Shown: piece by piece, positions 1-10,546 of the stretch
How positions within the stretch are numbered: position 1 is the stretch's first letter
Layout: every line of letters begins with the position of its first letter
NCBI GenBank assembly: GCA_020726505.1
Contig: JAHLEZ010000007.1
Location: 682,001 to 746,000, forward strand
DNA from: Leptodontidium sp. MPI-SDFR-AT-0119
Lineage: Eukaryota > Ascomycota > Leotiomycetes > Helotiales > Leptodontidiaceae
Direction of reading: 5' to 3'
DNA length: 64,000 bases
Position numbers and translations under genes: made by a program
Notes under the pieces: model-generated
What the model saw: only the letters and a program-made list of their open reading frames with translations
The model's database searches: none
Told to the model about the DNA's origin: nothing

Positions 1-101
1 TACCTAGTCTAAATTGTACAAAAATGAAATCTAACCTATTTATCTCATTGTATTGAACGCGGTGCATGCTCTGTCCGATGCACATATGGAAAACTATACA
101 T

Positions 102-1237
102 TTACAGGTACTGTGCAACCATCTTATCACACCAGATGACAAACTTATCTGCTGAGCCCAGCCCCCCTTGACTCTCCGGCATACATCCTGCCTGAACATC
201 CTTCCTGACATCGAGTAACCTACCCCATGGCGCAACATAGGAACCTGTCTTAGCAAGAGGAATCTTGCCCACTGCGGCGAATAGTTCGGTATAGGCTCCC
301 ATGACCGGAGGGTTCATGACTAACTCTAGCGCAAGATTCTGCATCTTACTGTTGTGCCTGATCAAATCCGTTCGTAGATTTCCAGGATTCCAGCACAAGT
401 GCAAGATTCGGCCTGGAGCATCTTTGCGCCCATTCACAGCGGCTAGGAAGAGGTTCCCGGTCTTGGATGCCGCGTAGAGGTTTCTCGGTTCAATAGAAGT
501 ATCAGGGGTAGTTGGGTCAGCCTTGGAAAATTTCATCCCGCCCGGTTTGTACGACCCTACGTCGATGGCGATGGATCCGGCCCAAGTAACCCGAACGGAA
601 CCAGGGGCAGATGTCTTTGTCGATTCGAGGAGGGTAGGGCGAAGGAGGAGGTAGAGGAGATGGGATCCAAGGCAGTTGGTACCGAACTGCATTTCGTGGC
701 CTTGAGCTGTTTGAGAGCCTGCAGGGGTATTCATGACCTACCCAAGAGTCAATACATTGTGAAGATGATGGGATTGACAGACTTACACCAGCATTGAGCG
801 TAAGGACGTCGAGTCTCTGTTCGTTGGATAGAAACTTTATGACCGCCGGCTTCAATGTCAAAAGATCCGAAAGATCGAGATACAGGAACTCGACGCGACC
901 TTTCGACTGCGGGTAGAGCTCATGAAGCTTCTCGATTGACATTTGCCCCTTGGATTCCGACCGCCCTGCCATGTATACGATGGCGTTGTGTTCATAGAGA
1001 ATTTTGCATAGTTCGAAGCCGACACCACCATAACCACTGTCGGGAATGTCAAAGGATAAATTTTGAAAGGCCTAAACATTACCGACTTACCCAGTAACAA
1101 AGTGAACCTATAAAATATCAGTAAGAAAATAGCATGGGACAGGGATCAATAACCTTTCCAGCCAGGTCTGGGCAATTCTTCTCCGTGAGAGTGGGCGCCG
1201 GAACAAAGTAAAACTGGGAGAACGTGTTTCCCATCAT
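102..1237 (-). CDS. Short-chain dehydrogenase/reductase, 4 exons
   Basis: Classical-type SDR oxidoreductase of 328 aa, probably acting on a carbonyl or alcohol with NAD(P)H; the substrate cannot be told. Exons on the minus strand are 1154-1237, 1091-1107 (a 17-nt micro-exon), 787-1036 and 102-737. All introns are 46-54 bp with GT..AG ends and the joins keep frame. The N-terminal Rossmann motif TGGYGGVGFELC is assembled across the micro-exon, NAG (LTLNAGV) spans the third junction, and YAASK supplies the catalytic Tyr and Lys with an upstream Ser in WAGSIA. The closest familiar group is the retinol-dehydrogenase/WW-oxidoreductase-like SDRs. The start was taken at 1237, 28 codons before the first intron; a second Met follows at once. 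No lesion is seen. It is divergently oriented to the quinone-oxidoreductase-like gene at 2175. Confidence 0.85.
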
Positions 1238-2174
1238 TGTAGGAAAGATGAGTGAAGCGCTAGAGAGTATTGGCCAAGGTGGTAGACGATATAGAAAAAT
1301 TATTTCTATTCAGGGTGGGGGATGGGTCTATAAATCCTAAATCGCAGGAAGTTGTCGGCCGATAGCATGGGAACGGCAAGTGGCACCTCGCTTAGAATTA
1401 TCGGCCGAATTGTTTACAACAAGCACACCATTAACCGACATCCCTGCGTGGCGAGAATTTAGGGTTAGTGTCAGTATTAGTTTTTGGAATATGCGCTTTC
1501 AAGAATTCCTTTGAAGAGTCGCAACATACCTCCGTCAGTGTTCGTTTTTGGGTTTCAACCTCGCCATTTCCATATTGCTGACCTGCCGGCTTGTCCGCTC
1601 CAAGTGCTGATATGACCCAGGCCGTTCCTGCAAGTATTCACGCAGTGCATCTAGCATAGGATGCGCAATGCTTCGCTTCCGTTCGCCACTGTTTGGAGGA
1701 GCTTGGGTGTTCCCATAGATACAGAGCTTCAACCCTATGTTTCGGACAGCGACAACACTGCCGGGCACAGCTTAGCGATCTCAACATTGTCGCGCTTACT
1801 AATAATCATATCACGAAATATTTGACTACGGCAGATTTAGTGCCATTCCAGAGAGCTGATTGTATTCGTGCAACGAAGTTCCTTGGAAGCTTTCGTCAAC
1901 AAGGGACTAATTGTGTTGTGCCTAAAAAACGAAAGCATCCCCACCTGGATTGCTTCCACTGACGTCCTTGAATTCACCGCCTGGGCCATCATCGGGTTTG
2001 TCGGGTTGCTCGGCACAGGGTTTAGTGAGTTAGAATACCAAGCCGCGGAGATCAGGATAATCATCAATTAGCGATTTGAATAAAACTATCCGAGCCCCGA
2101 AGCGGAAACATTCAACCCTTAACATCATGATCGATACTTTCGCCTCCGCCTATCAACGATCTATTCGCACGATA
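1238..2174. other. Divergent intergenic region with a possible repeat relic
   Basis: Intergenic DNA between the SDR start (1237) and the MDR start (2175). ORFs here are short, overlap each other on both strands and have no recognisable motif. The stretch near 1428-1456 (accgacatccctgcgtgg and following) resembles 17393-17415 with few mismatches, hinting at a shared dispersed repeat. It must also carry the promoters of both flanking genes. Confidence 0.5.
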
Positions 2175-3143
2175 ATGCCCACAATGAAAGCAGCTGTCAT
2201 CTACGAGGCCGGTGGGCCTGAAGTCCTCAGGGTCGAGCAACGCCCCACTCCCACTCCCAAACCAGGTGAAGTCCTCATCCGCATCAAAGCATTCGGTCTC
2301 AACCGCTCCGAACTCTTCACGCGGCAAGGCCACTCTCCCAACGTCTCATTCCCACGCATTCTCGGCATCGAAGCGTCAGGTATTGTCGAATCTTGTCCCG
2401 GGAGCGAGTTTCGGGAGGGTGCTATCGTGGTAACAGCAATGGGTGGCCTGGGGCGTGACTTTGATGGTGGTTATGCGGAGTATACTTGTGTGCCGGCGAA
2501 GAATGTGCAGGTGATTAAAACAGCGCTTCCTTGGGAGACTCTAGGCGCTATTCCTGAGATGCTACAAACGGCGTGGGGATCGTTATTCAAATCATTGCAA
2601 TTGAAGAAGGGCGAGCGACTTCTTGTTCGTGGTGGTACGACTTCGGTGGGATTAGCTGCTGCTGCTGCGATTGCACATGATCATGGAGCTTATGTTGCTT
2701 CTACGACGAGGAGGAAGGGTAGAGAAGGGATGTTGAAAGCGAGTGGTGCAGATGAAATCATCGTCGACGATGGAGCCATTGCAAAGAAGCTCACTAAGAA
2801 GTTTGACAAAGTGCTAGAACTGGTTGGGACGACAAGTCTAGAAGACTCTTTACTCTGTGTGAAAGAAGGTGGGCATGTTTGCATGACAGGAATGGTTGGG
2901 AGCAAGTGGAGTTTCGATAATTTCAGTCCTATGGATTCGATCCCTACAGTTGTGAATTTAACTACATATACTGGTGGTCCAGAGGATTTTGTCGCTACTC
3001 CGCTTGAAGAGCTGGCAAAGCAGATTAAGGAGGGGAAGTTCAAGGTTCAGATTGGGAAAATATTCAAATTAGATGATATCGTGGAAGCTCATCGCACGAT
3101 GGAAGAAAACAAGGCAGGCGGGAAGATTGTCGTCTTGGTTTGA
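2175..3143 (+). CDS. Quinone-oxidoreductase-like MDR (zinc-independent alcohol dehydrogenase family)
   Basis: Medium-chain dehydrogenase/reductase, 322 aa from the chosen start, single exon. It begins with [18 protein letters not shown], the usual N-terminus of NADPH:quinone oxidoreductases. A GroES-like domain fills about residues 1-120 and a Rossmann NADPH domain with [15 protein letters not shown] follows. The cysteine and histidine ligands of zinc ADHs are absent, so it should be a zinc-free enoyl/quinone reductase. The frame is open upstream to 2076, and a Met at 2127 would add a basic stretch ([10 protein letters not shown]) that could act as a mitochondrial presequence; the downstream Mets at 2175 or 2184 match family starts better. 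Intact. Role likely in detoxifying alpha,beta-unsaturated carbonyls or quinones; substrate unknown. Confidence 0.85.
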   Translation: MPTMKAAVIYEAGGPEVLRVEQRPTPTPKPGEVLIRIKAFGLNRSELFTRQGHSPNVSFPRILGIEASGIVESCPGSEFREGAIVVTAMGGLGRDFDGGYAEYTCVPAKNVQVIKTALPWETLGAIPEMLQTAWGSLFKSLQLKKGERLLVRGGTTSVGLAAAAAIAHDHGAYVASTTRRKGREGMLKASGADEIIVDDGAIAKKLTKKFDKVLELVGTTSLEDSLLCVKEGGHVCMTGMVGSKWSFDNFSPMDSIPTVVNLTTYTGGPEDFVATPLEELAKQIKEGKFKVQIGKIFKLDDIVEAHRTMEENKAGGKIVVLV

Positions 3144-3736
3144 TTTGTTGAGTTTATTTCGTCTCAATTTATTCAAGGTTCAAAGATGTAGAAGAAAACC
3201 AACTACAGCCATTCATAATGAGACAGCCCGAGGAACCGCAAGAGATTGCTTCAGTTCACGCCAGCCCTGGTGAACAGCTAGTGCCGTCCCGCTTCTAGCA
3301 CGTGATCTCATTCCACAAGGCAAATTGGTTGAAACTCTGGGTCCAACTAATTATAGACTAGTGCCGTAACAGGCAAAGGTTTAAAGTACGCGCAGTAGGA
3401 CAATATCGAGTAGGGGAAATCAGTTCAATTGATCGCTGTACAGAAGGAATCTACAATTTCTGTGAATACTTAATAAAGTCTGTAGGTGAGACATGGCCCC
3501 TCTTACGGTGTTTCGGGTCTCGTGCCTAACAGCTGAGGCCAAAACGCAACAAAATACCACCAGATCCCGTCTCACCTCCCAAAAGCAAAAGCCAACCACA
3601 AAGCCACTATCGTGCTCTTTGACGACAAGCCTACTCAAGTATGCACCATACCCAGGCGTCAGTAAAATAGATCTCTCTACGTACGGCTTGGTCTCGGCTT
3701 CAGCGCCGGCTCTAGCAGCTTGCTGCCGCGATCGGA
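3144..3736. other. Intergenic region upstream of the broken TF gene
   Basis: No protein motif, RNA gene or repeat recognised. Its 3' half is presumably the promoter and leader of the Zn2Cys6 gene that begins at 3737. Confidence 0.5.
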
Positions 3737-5360
3737 ATGCTGCGGATGGGGTCCCAGGACATTCTTAAAGAACCGCAACCCAAACGCCGCAAGATTCAAC
3801 TGGCGTGCAATAAATGTCGGAATCGAAAGACGAGGTGCGATGGCCATCGACCAGCATGCATTGCCTGTCTAGAACGTGGCCTCGCAGCCGATTGTACTTA
3901 CGAGCCCAACGTCTCTACTTCGCAGAGGTAATTAAAAATCCATCTATAGTCGGGTGAGGTTGACTTCATGTGATAGGTCTATCACTCGTGTGGACGGCCA
4001 CGCACAGCAACTAGAGCGCAGAGCTTTCGGTGCGGCCCCAGAATCAACAGGTGAATCTCCGCCATTAACATGTCACAAATGCGTGTCATTGGGGCTCAGC
4101 TTCCGTCGGGATGGAAACTGCCCTCTTTTAACTTTGCTAATTGATGAAGATAATCCAGATAGGAACAGTTATCCTGGACCAGATGAGAACTCTGATATTA
4201 CGGGGCGTGGGACAGTATTCCCTAGCCACAGTGGAACATCCAACACAGCAGAGCTTTTGAGCAGTCCTACTCAAACAATGCATAACACGAATGACTTCGA
4301 TCGTGTTGATGGGTTGGCCACTGTAGCCTTCCCCCGTGAAGATGAAAATCTTTATGGGGAGTCCTCAACTATCACATTTGTACGCCATGTCATGCATGAA
4401 CAACTGCCATCTGAGCATCAGCAATATAAGTCCCCAGCTCCGGAGCCAATCCGTGACAGAGATGAGAGTCTAGCTGTTTATCCGCGACGCCAAACGGCTG
4501 ATGATTACGTGTCTTCCTTCTGGGAATTCGTCCATCCAGTGTTTCCAATCCTTCATAAGGCATCATTTATGTCCAGGTACAAAGAGGTCTGGTCTTCGGA
4601 GCCTTACAAAGGACCACACAATACCGATCAAGCTGATGAGGTTGCATTTTCCGCAACTTTGAATCTAACGTTTGCATTGGGGTGTCAATTTAGCAGCTTG
4701 GTAGCTGCTAATAAACGAGTGGTAGTTGCTGACGAATTCCACCAAAGATCTAGGAGGATTTTCATCTACGATATTTTGGATACATCATCGATGCCGGTAT
4801 TGCAAATGCTACTTCTCACAGGTGTTTACCTTCAGTCTACGAAATATGCAGAGCGATGCTGGAACACTGTCGGACTTGCTATCAGAGCCGCTCAAACTCT
4901 CGGCTTACACTCAGAATCACCAACCAGACGGCCTGAGAGACAACTAACTCGAGAGATAAGACGACGAGTGTGGCATGTTTGTGTTACACTGGATCGGTAG
5001 GTGGTTGGTTAGGCGATGTATGAATACACTTCTTTGAGCTTACCAATTTGACCAGACTTTTGGCGATGACCTTTGGTCAGTGTGACAAATGAGTAGAGTA
5101 AAGTAGAGTAGTGAGCGCTACTCTACTCTACTCTAGTATAAATATTATACTACTCTAACTCTACTCTACTCTACTCTACTACTCTAGAGTAGTACTCGAG
5201 TAGTAATCATAGGACTAAAATCTAACCTAAATAAGACTAATACGCGGGAGCTTTACCTAAAGTAGCTTTATCGCGGCTTATCTCGTTTAAACCTTTAGTA
5301 TAAACGCTTACTTAAGTTCAGACATTTAATAACTTTACGACTAAGCGATTTATAAGTAAA

Positions 5361-5919
5361 TGTTGGTCCACAGGTCCCTACATAAGCATACTTTGGGCTG
5401 GAAAAGGGGGTGCGGGTCAAAGTCAGGGGTCAGCCTAGCCAGAATGGTTTCGGAGCACATTCGGTGGGGTTTCGTAGTATATAGTTTGGCTCTCCTCGCA
5501 CTCTCTTAGAAAATACACAGATTTTTCAACCATACATTGTTGTTACGACCTACGATGCGCCTCGTATTCTAACCGACACGGGCTCGTAGCATCGCTGGCT
5601 ATGCGACGGCGCTAAGCCTAATAGGGAAGACTAGGTGGCGAGCCTGCGACATGTTGATGTGAATGGCGTTCGACTACGCTAGGCCCTATTAGGAGGGTCC
5701 TTTATGTATTTATACTCGAGCTCCCTCCTATAGAGAGCTCTCCTTTTCTCCTTGTCTTTTCTTCTCGATTCTGAGCGTAGCTTTAGGCCCAAATACAAAG
5801 CTAGAGTCAACTCGCCGTATCAACCTCTTGCCAGCCGTAACAATTGTTCACTCTGTCGCCATACTGATATATCGATATATTACGTGGTACGTGGTACATG
5901 AACCGGTACTGCACCGACA
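5361..5919 (+). mobile_element. Solo LTR of the copia family, nested in the MITE
   Basis: Starts TGTTGGTCCACAGG and ends CACCGACA, with 5-bp duplications GTAAA at 5356-5360 and 5920-5924. It matches the 257-bp LTRs of the complete copia element at 53438-61068, including the shared block around GCTCTCCTCGCACTCTCTT. About 252 bp remain when the inner solo LTR at 5541-5842 and its duplication are removed. It is the product of LTR-LTR recombination of an older copia insertion. Confidence 0.88.
5541..5842 (+). mobile_element. Solo LTR, 302 bp (TGTTACG…CGTAACA family)
   Basis: Perfect terminal inverted repeats TGTTACG and CGTAACA, flanked by ATTGT at 5536-5540 and 5843-5847. A near-identical copy is at 52893-53192 with its own GGCAG duplication, which fixes the boundaries independently. 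It interrupts the copia solo LTR, making a three-level nest inside the TF exon. No internal domain remains. Confidence 0.9.
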
Positions 5920-6221
5920 GTAAATTATTTTTATTAATTATTATTACTAGTAGCTTAGTTTATAATAATAATTTAATATTTATATTAAAATTTAAACGTT
6001 CTTTTAAAATAACTCTACTACTCTACTACTCTAGAGTAGTCAAAAATAACTACTCTAGTTCTACTCTAGAGTAGTCGAAAAAGTGACTAGTCTAATTCTA
6101 CTCTACTCTACTCTACTACTCTAGAGTAGTACTCGAGCAGTAGAGTAGAAATTTGTCACACTGCCTTTGGTCGACCCGCTATGATCACAAGGTCATGGGA
6201 TATTTCAATTCCTCTTATGAT

Positions 6222-6405
6222 TGTTGGTTTAATAATCGTCACGTTCTAGTCAAATGCTCGCTTATCGAGCATTTAAGGAGAGCTCTCGTACAGAGCTCTC
6301 CTTTCCTTGAATACACATTTTACCATACAGGATTTTACCCCTTAATGTGTCAATTCAGAGTCGACTCTACTTTGAATACGTGGTACCACCCGAGTTCAAC
6401 CGACA
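6222..6405 (+). mobile_element. Short solo LTR (184 bp) in the same TF exon
   Basis: Begins TGTTGGTTTAA and ends TTCAACCGACA (imperfect inverted ends), flanked by ATGAT at 6217-6221 and 6406-6410. Excision of element plus one duplication joins the flanking TF codons in frame. It contains an inverted pair GAGAGCTCTC and CAGAGCTCTCC at about 6280-6302. Its short length suggests a TRIM-like or other small LTR family. It is independent of the upstream MITE. Confidence 0.85.
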
Positions 6406-7792
6406 ATGATCGACGATGAATTCCTCCAAATCGATGGGGATGGGCACCAACCTTCAAATATACCATCCCGGATGGGCTTGTTCGTATACTCGTCGAAACT
6501 GTATGACATCCTAGATAAAATTTTGATAACCTTCTATATCGAACCCGAAACATCGAAGCCGATAACGACAGATGACAGTTTACAGAAGCTGTTAAGTAAT
6601 GTTTTAACGTTCAATCGTCAACTTGATGGTTTTCACAATTCGACTCCCGAGTATCTGCGGCTACCGGCTAAGGTAGCTCATTCCGGCGTTCACATAAATT
6701 CTAATATCCAACTTCAAGCTCAAATATTAAGTTGCCGGTCTGACTTGTACTGTCCATCACTTCGAAAAACATACTGACCTGTACCAGGTTTCTCTATACA
6801 CGGGTCATATTGCTGCGGCCCTTACTCCTTCTGAGCGCTCAAAGTAATCTTCGTCCTGAGGCGACTGCACCAAATCTATGGAACATAGCAGCACTAGACA
6901 GGGAGCTTGCTGGCTATGCTTGCAATTTGTGTGTTAAATCCGCACAGGAATTGATCGAAAACCTCCATCACAATATTGAGACTCCTTATCGAATATCACC
7001 TTGGCACACAGTTTATCGTAAGTACTCCAGAATTGATGTAATGTGTTCTAGAATCAAGTTTCTAACGTAAAACAGTGTCGTTTGCAGCTGCTGTTGTTCT
7101 CATAGCAGCACAAAGATGTCCGATTATCGATCCGCTAGCGAAGAAAGAGGCTTTCGATTTGTCTCTAGGCTATTGCGTTGCTATCTTAGCACATCACGAG
7201 CCACAGATTCATTCTGCGTGTGAGGCTATACGGGTCTTGCAGAAACTACGCAACCAAATGAAGAATTTTCAAACCCAGAGTAAGTCACAGTTCTTATCCC
7301 AGTCTAGGAGAGGAACCACATACTCTTCTTAGGAAACATAGCTGATGGGAGAAAAAGATGCCATCGATTATGGAACAAATAGGGAGAGCCTAAACAACTC
7401 GAGCTCGGCGACAGATGTGCCTCCTGAGACGGGAATCGAACACTTTGCCGAGCCGTCGCAGGATTGGTGGAATGAATTTATTCCCAATGGGACCGAAATT
7501 AACTCTGAGACTTGGTATAGCCAACATCTTATCAACCTAGATTGGCTGGATATTTCTTGATTTTTGGAACTTGAGGGTGTTGTTGAAAATTCAAAGGCTC
7601 CTATTTACGGGACGCAAATTACAGGCATAGCATAAATCACGACTATTATAGTTTTGTCTTCAGAATCACCACACTAACTCTTGACGTATTCGCTTCTTTC
7701 GCCTGATAGGACTTCTCGCTCCACAAGATTAATCCTTCTTTCATTGGCATCTGCATTTTCAGAGACGATGCGACGATGCGATCGCCTGAACC

Positions 7793-8600
7793 ATGGCTCC
7801 TTCCAAACTAACCATCCCAGAGGCGAAAGATCTCAATGCGGATAATATCGCGTAAAACACCATCCTGATCAACTCTCAGGGACAAGACATTCGCCTAAAG
7901 GACATTTGCATGACCTTAGAGGAGAGATGCAGCTCAGCACCGAGCAATAGATAGCTGGGCTCGACTTTTTGGTTAAGATTGGCCAGATCAGTACGGATGT
8001 TCGCCATGTGAGTAGCTTCTATTGATTTCTCAATCTATTCGCTCGAATGAGGCATTCCTTGAACCGGTTAAAGACAATCTCTGCCGTCTGTGAAAGCGGA
8101 AAAGAAAATAGTCAGAGCCAATTGCCTGCTTGGAATAGGAATTTATTCTTCTCTCTGACATTAACAAAGATGATAAGGGCTGAAAATGACATCTCCTTTG
8201 ACCTTAATGACAAATTATGTTTCGTAGTCTGCTATATCACGGATTCCCTAGACAATTCTATCGAGGGAGTGAAAGCAGATATTTGGGAGACCGACTCCAC
8301 AGGTTATTATGATGTACAATAAATACACGGAGCGGGACGGTCCCGACGGTCGTCGTGTAATGCACAGCGATAGCAAAGACTCCTTGTGGTTCTAAGCTAT
8401 CCGGCCAGTGAGCTATCCAATCCTGCATGATGGCCTAATAGGGCAGCTGTCACAGAAGCTACACCGAGATTCCTGCACATATGCACTTTATGTTCGAGAA
8501 GCCCGGAGGGGATCGCCTGATCACAGCACTATATGTAATGCCTGACGATTACATGACAGGCAGTTATGTTGTATATCTGAACTTCACAAGTCGCTGGGTC
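7793..8600 (+). pseudogene. Intradiol ring-cleavage dioxygenase (catechol/hydroxyquinol 1,2-dioxygenase type), dead
   Basis: Relic of an Fe(III) dioxygenase that would cleave catechol or hydroxyquinol between the two hydroxyls. Landmarks in order, in shifting frames: MAPSKLTIPEAKDLNADNIA near 7793; MQLSTEQ then IAGLDFLVKIGQI (7927-7990), the N-terminal dioxygenase domain; SIEGVKADIWETDSTGYYDV (about 8250-8320); ERDGPDGRRVMHSDS; and AHMHFMFEKPGGDRLITALY from about 8475, which carries the His-x-His iron ligands. Stop codons (for example after DNIA, STEQ and LWF) and at least two frameshifts separate these pieces. The 3' end fades near 8570-8600. In fungi such enzymes serve plant-phenolic catabolism; context with esterase, hydrolase and transporter fits that. 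Confidence 0.8.
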
Positions 8601-8780
8601 TCACAACTCCTACGTTTTACATTTTCCTTGCTACAATTGGCAATACAAGAGCTAGGTAAACCACCTGCGCAAAGTCTCTTCTTGTTTAGAAGGGAAAAGC
8701 TGTATGTTTCCAGTAAATCCCATTTTTTCGGCCTCAATTCCCTCTCTGATTCGTAAGCATCACAATGCGCTTCCGTCGTA

Positions 8781-10546
8781 TCAGCGAGAGAAGTCCAAAG
8801 CCCTGTCAACGATAAGTTTCAAAGCGTCAACGCGCCAGTCATCATTCTCGATAAAGCTCGTAGTATTGCCATCAAAGACAATGTTCCTAGGAGCATCAAG
8901 AGAGTATACCGGCCATGTACTGTTAAAGAAGCTCACTAGAAGGGCGAAAGTCAGCCTGTGTTCTTCCCAAATGTAGAAGCCGAATAGGGCAGCAAAATAG
9001 ACGAACATTTGTGGTTGTTAGGAGACCCCGTGGTAGCAAAGCTCATCCACATTCGACTCATAAGGTCACCTATCTGCTTGTACCGCGTCTGGCGAGAAGC
9101 AGGCTCCACATCGAAGGAGCTCTCGTCCATCCCAGTTCCCAGAACGTTGTCGAAGGCAAACGCAACCTCCATGAAGTGAGTAGCGCCTCGCGCGATGGGG
9201 TCTTGTCCGTTAGGGATGGTGTTGAAACGATAACTATAGCACGGGACACCATGCTCGGTCCAGAGCTGGCAGGTATAGCGTCGTCCGGCAATGAACATAG
9301 CATCACCCGTCCACCTGGCTGCGCGTGTAAATTGATGACCGTATGGAACTGCAGGGTTGATAGTATCGTCAGACTGGCCGTGAAGGGAGGTCGATCCTGT
9401 CTCTGGGTACAACTCAATAATAGCATCCAGAGTCTCGTTATTACTCGTTCGGATATATAAGGCGTTCTGAAGAAGAGTTCTGAACTCTGTAGTGGTATTA
9501 ACCCCGTAGCCGGCAAAGAGCTTGCCTTCGTCTGTGTTGGTGCCAATGATGAGCGGAACTTTGATAAAATTGCCCTTAGCTAAAGCGACAGAGTTATACT
9601 CCGGGATTAGGGTGCCATCAACCACCGGGAGAAACAAGAGTGATGAGAAAGCGGTATTCAGGATCTCGAAAGGAGCAGCACGAAGACAGGCAAGGGAGTC
9701 GTGAGCTTTTGTACAATTCGTAGCTTCCAAAACAGTCTGATAGTTCGCCTCGGATGCTTCTGCTGTTGGAAAAGAACCAAAGAACCATGGCCCACCACTT
9801 TGGCAAATGGCAGCAGAAAAAAGTCTATCATCTCGGCCTCCGTAAGCGAGCAAGTGGAAACCAATGGATATAGCTCCCACCGATTCCCCAAAGAGAGCCA
9901 CTCTAGATCGATCGCCACCAAATGCCTCGATGTTCTCCTGAATCCATTCTAGGGCAAGTCTCTGATCACGAAGTGACAAATTCGTTACTCCTTGGCCTCG
10001 GACATCATCCCCAGCGATAAGACCCCAACCTTGCAGACGATAATTCATGCTGACCATTATTGCCGGCTCTCCCATCTGGACCGAGTTCTGAAGCATATAA
10101 GACATATTATAGCGGCCATCAGAGCTTCCGCCCTCTTGGAATCCTCCTCCATAGATGTAAACCATGACAGGGAGCTTGTCCTTTGTTTTCGTACCTGAAG
10201 GTCGGATGACGTTAATAGTGAGACAATCTTCACTCTGAGCGTAGGTAATATCCAAAGGGTCTAGCGGGATGGGAAGCGGGTATTGAATACACATAGGACC
10301 ATACTCGGTTGCATTTAGAGGACTCTCCCAAGTTTGGTTGATAGACTGTGGCAAGTTGAATCGTAGGTCGCCGATAGGTGGTTGGGCAAAGGGAATGCCC
10401 AAGAACTGGTCTTGCTGATAATAATCGACATATTTACCCACAATTGTGCCGTTTCTGACCCTAACGGTGACTTTTTTTTCGCGGGTGGTGCGAGCAAGAA
10501 CTGCAGTGGAGGCGAGAGCGACGGTAAAGGAGAGTAGAAGCTGCAT
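8781..10546 (-). CDS. Secreted type-B carboxylesterase/lipase
   Basis: Alpha/beta-hydrolase ester hydrolase, 564 aa, probably secreted. Exons are 9007-10546 and 8781-8935, with a 71-bp intron (donor GTTCGT, acceptor TTCTAG) that joins SPNNHK to the C-terminal WPVYSLDAPRN block. The start at 10546 gives the signal peptide MQLLLSFTVALASTAVLA; the frame is open further upstream. Family marks are SEDCLTINV, YGGGFQEG (oxyanion hole), the nucleophile elbow GESVGA, TNTDEGKLFAG with the acidic residue, and HFMEVAFAF with the catalytic His. No lesion was found, which contrasts with its neighbours on both sides. It may release phenolic acids from esters, but the substrate is not determined by the sequence. 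Confidence 0.88.

Larger units (their letters stand above)
5078..6163. mobile_element. hAT-type MITE in TF exon 3, with 8-bp target duplication
   Basis: The ends are inverted repeats CAGTGTGACAAA and TTTGTCACACTG, a perfect 12-bp match starting with the CAG typical of hAT ends. They are flanked by the identical 8-bp duplication CCTTTGGT (5070-5077 and 6164-6171). Subterminal arrays of ACTCTACTC and CTAGAGTAGT occur at both ends (about 5095-5205 and 6010-6145). Without the nested LTRs the element is about 520 bp, AT-rich and non-coding, so it is non-autonomous. It lies inside a coding exon. Confidence 0.9.
3737..7560 (+). pseudogene. Zn2Cys6 fungal transcription factor, disrupted by transposons and a frameshift
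   Basis: Gal4-type regulator. Exon 1 (3737-3927) encodes the binuclear cluster: CNKC, then RNRKTRC, then CIAC and a last Cys, preceded by a basic PKRRK. Exon 2 (3977-4996) and exon 3 (from 5056) hold a Fungal_trans domain, recognisable by FWEFVHPVFPILHK and RRVWHVCVTLDRLLAMTFGRP. Exon 3 is broken at 5078 by a hAT-type MITE (to 6163) and again at 6222 by a solo LTR (to 6405). Removing each insert with one target-site copy restores one continuous frame (…SIPLMIDDEFLQ…). Later exons are 6788-7017, 7076-7279 and 7333-7560. The last one is read only if one A of the run 7352-7356 is removed, so a frameshift adds to the damage. It likely once regulated neighbouring catabolic genes; that is inference from position. 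Confidence 0.85.

Noticed and set aside
9070..9546. 158-codon ORF overlapping the carboxylesterase
   Set aside because: Out-of-frame shadow on the same strand as the esterase.
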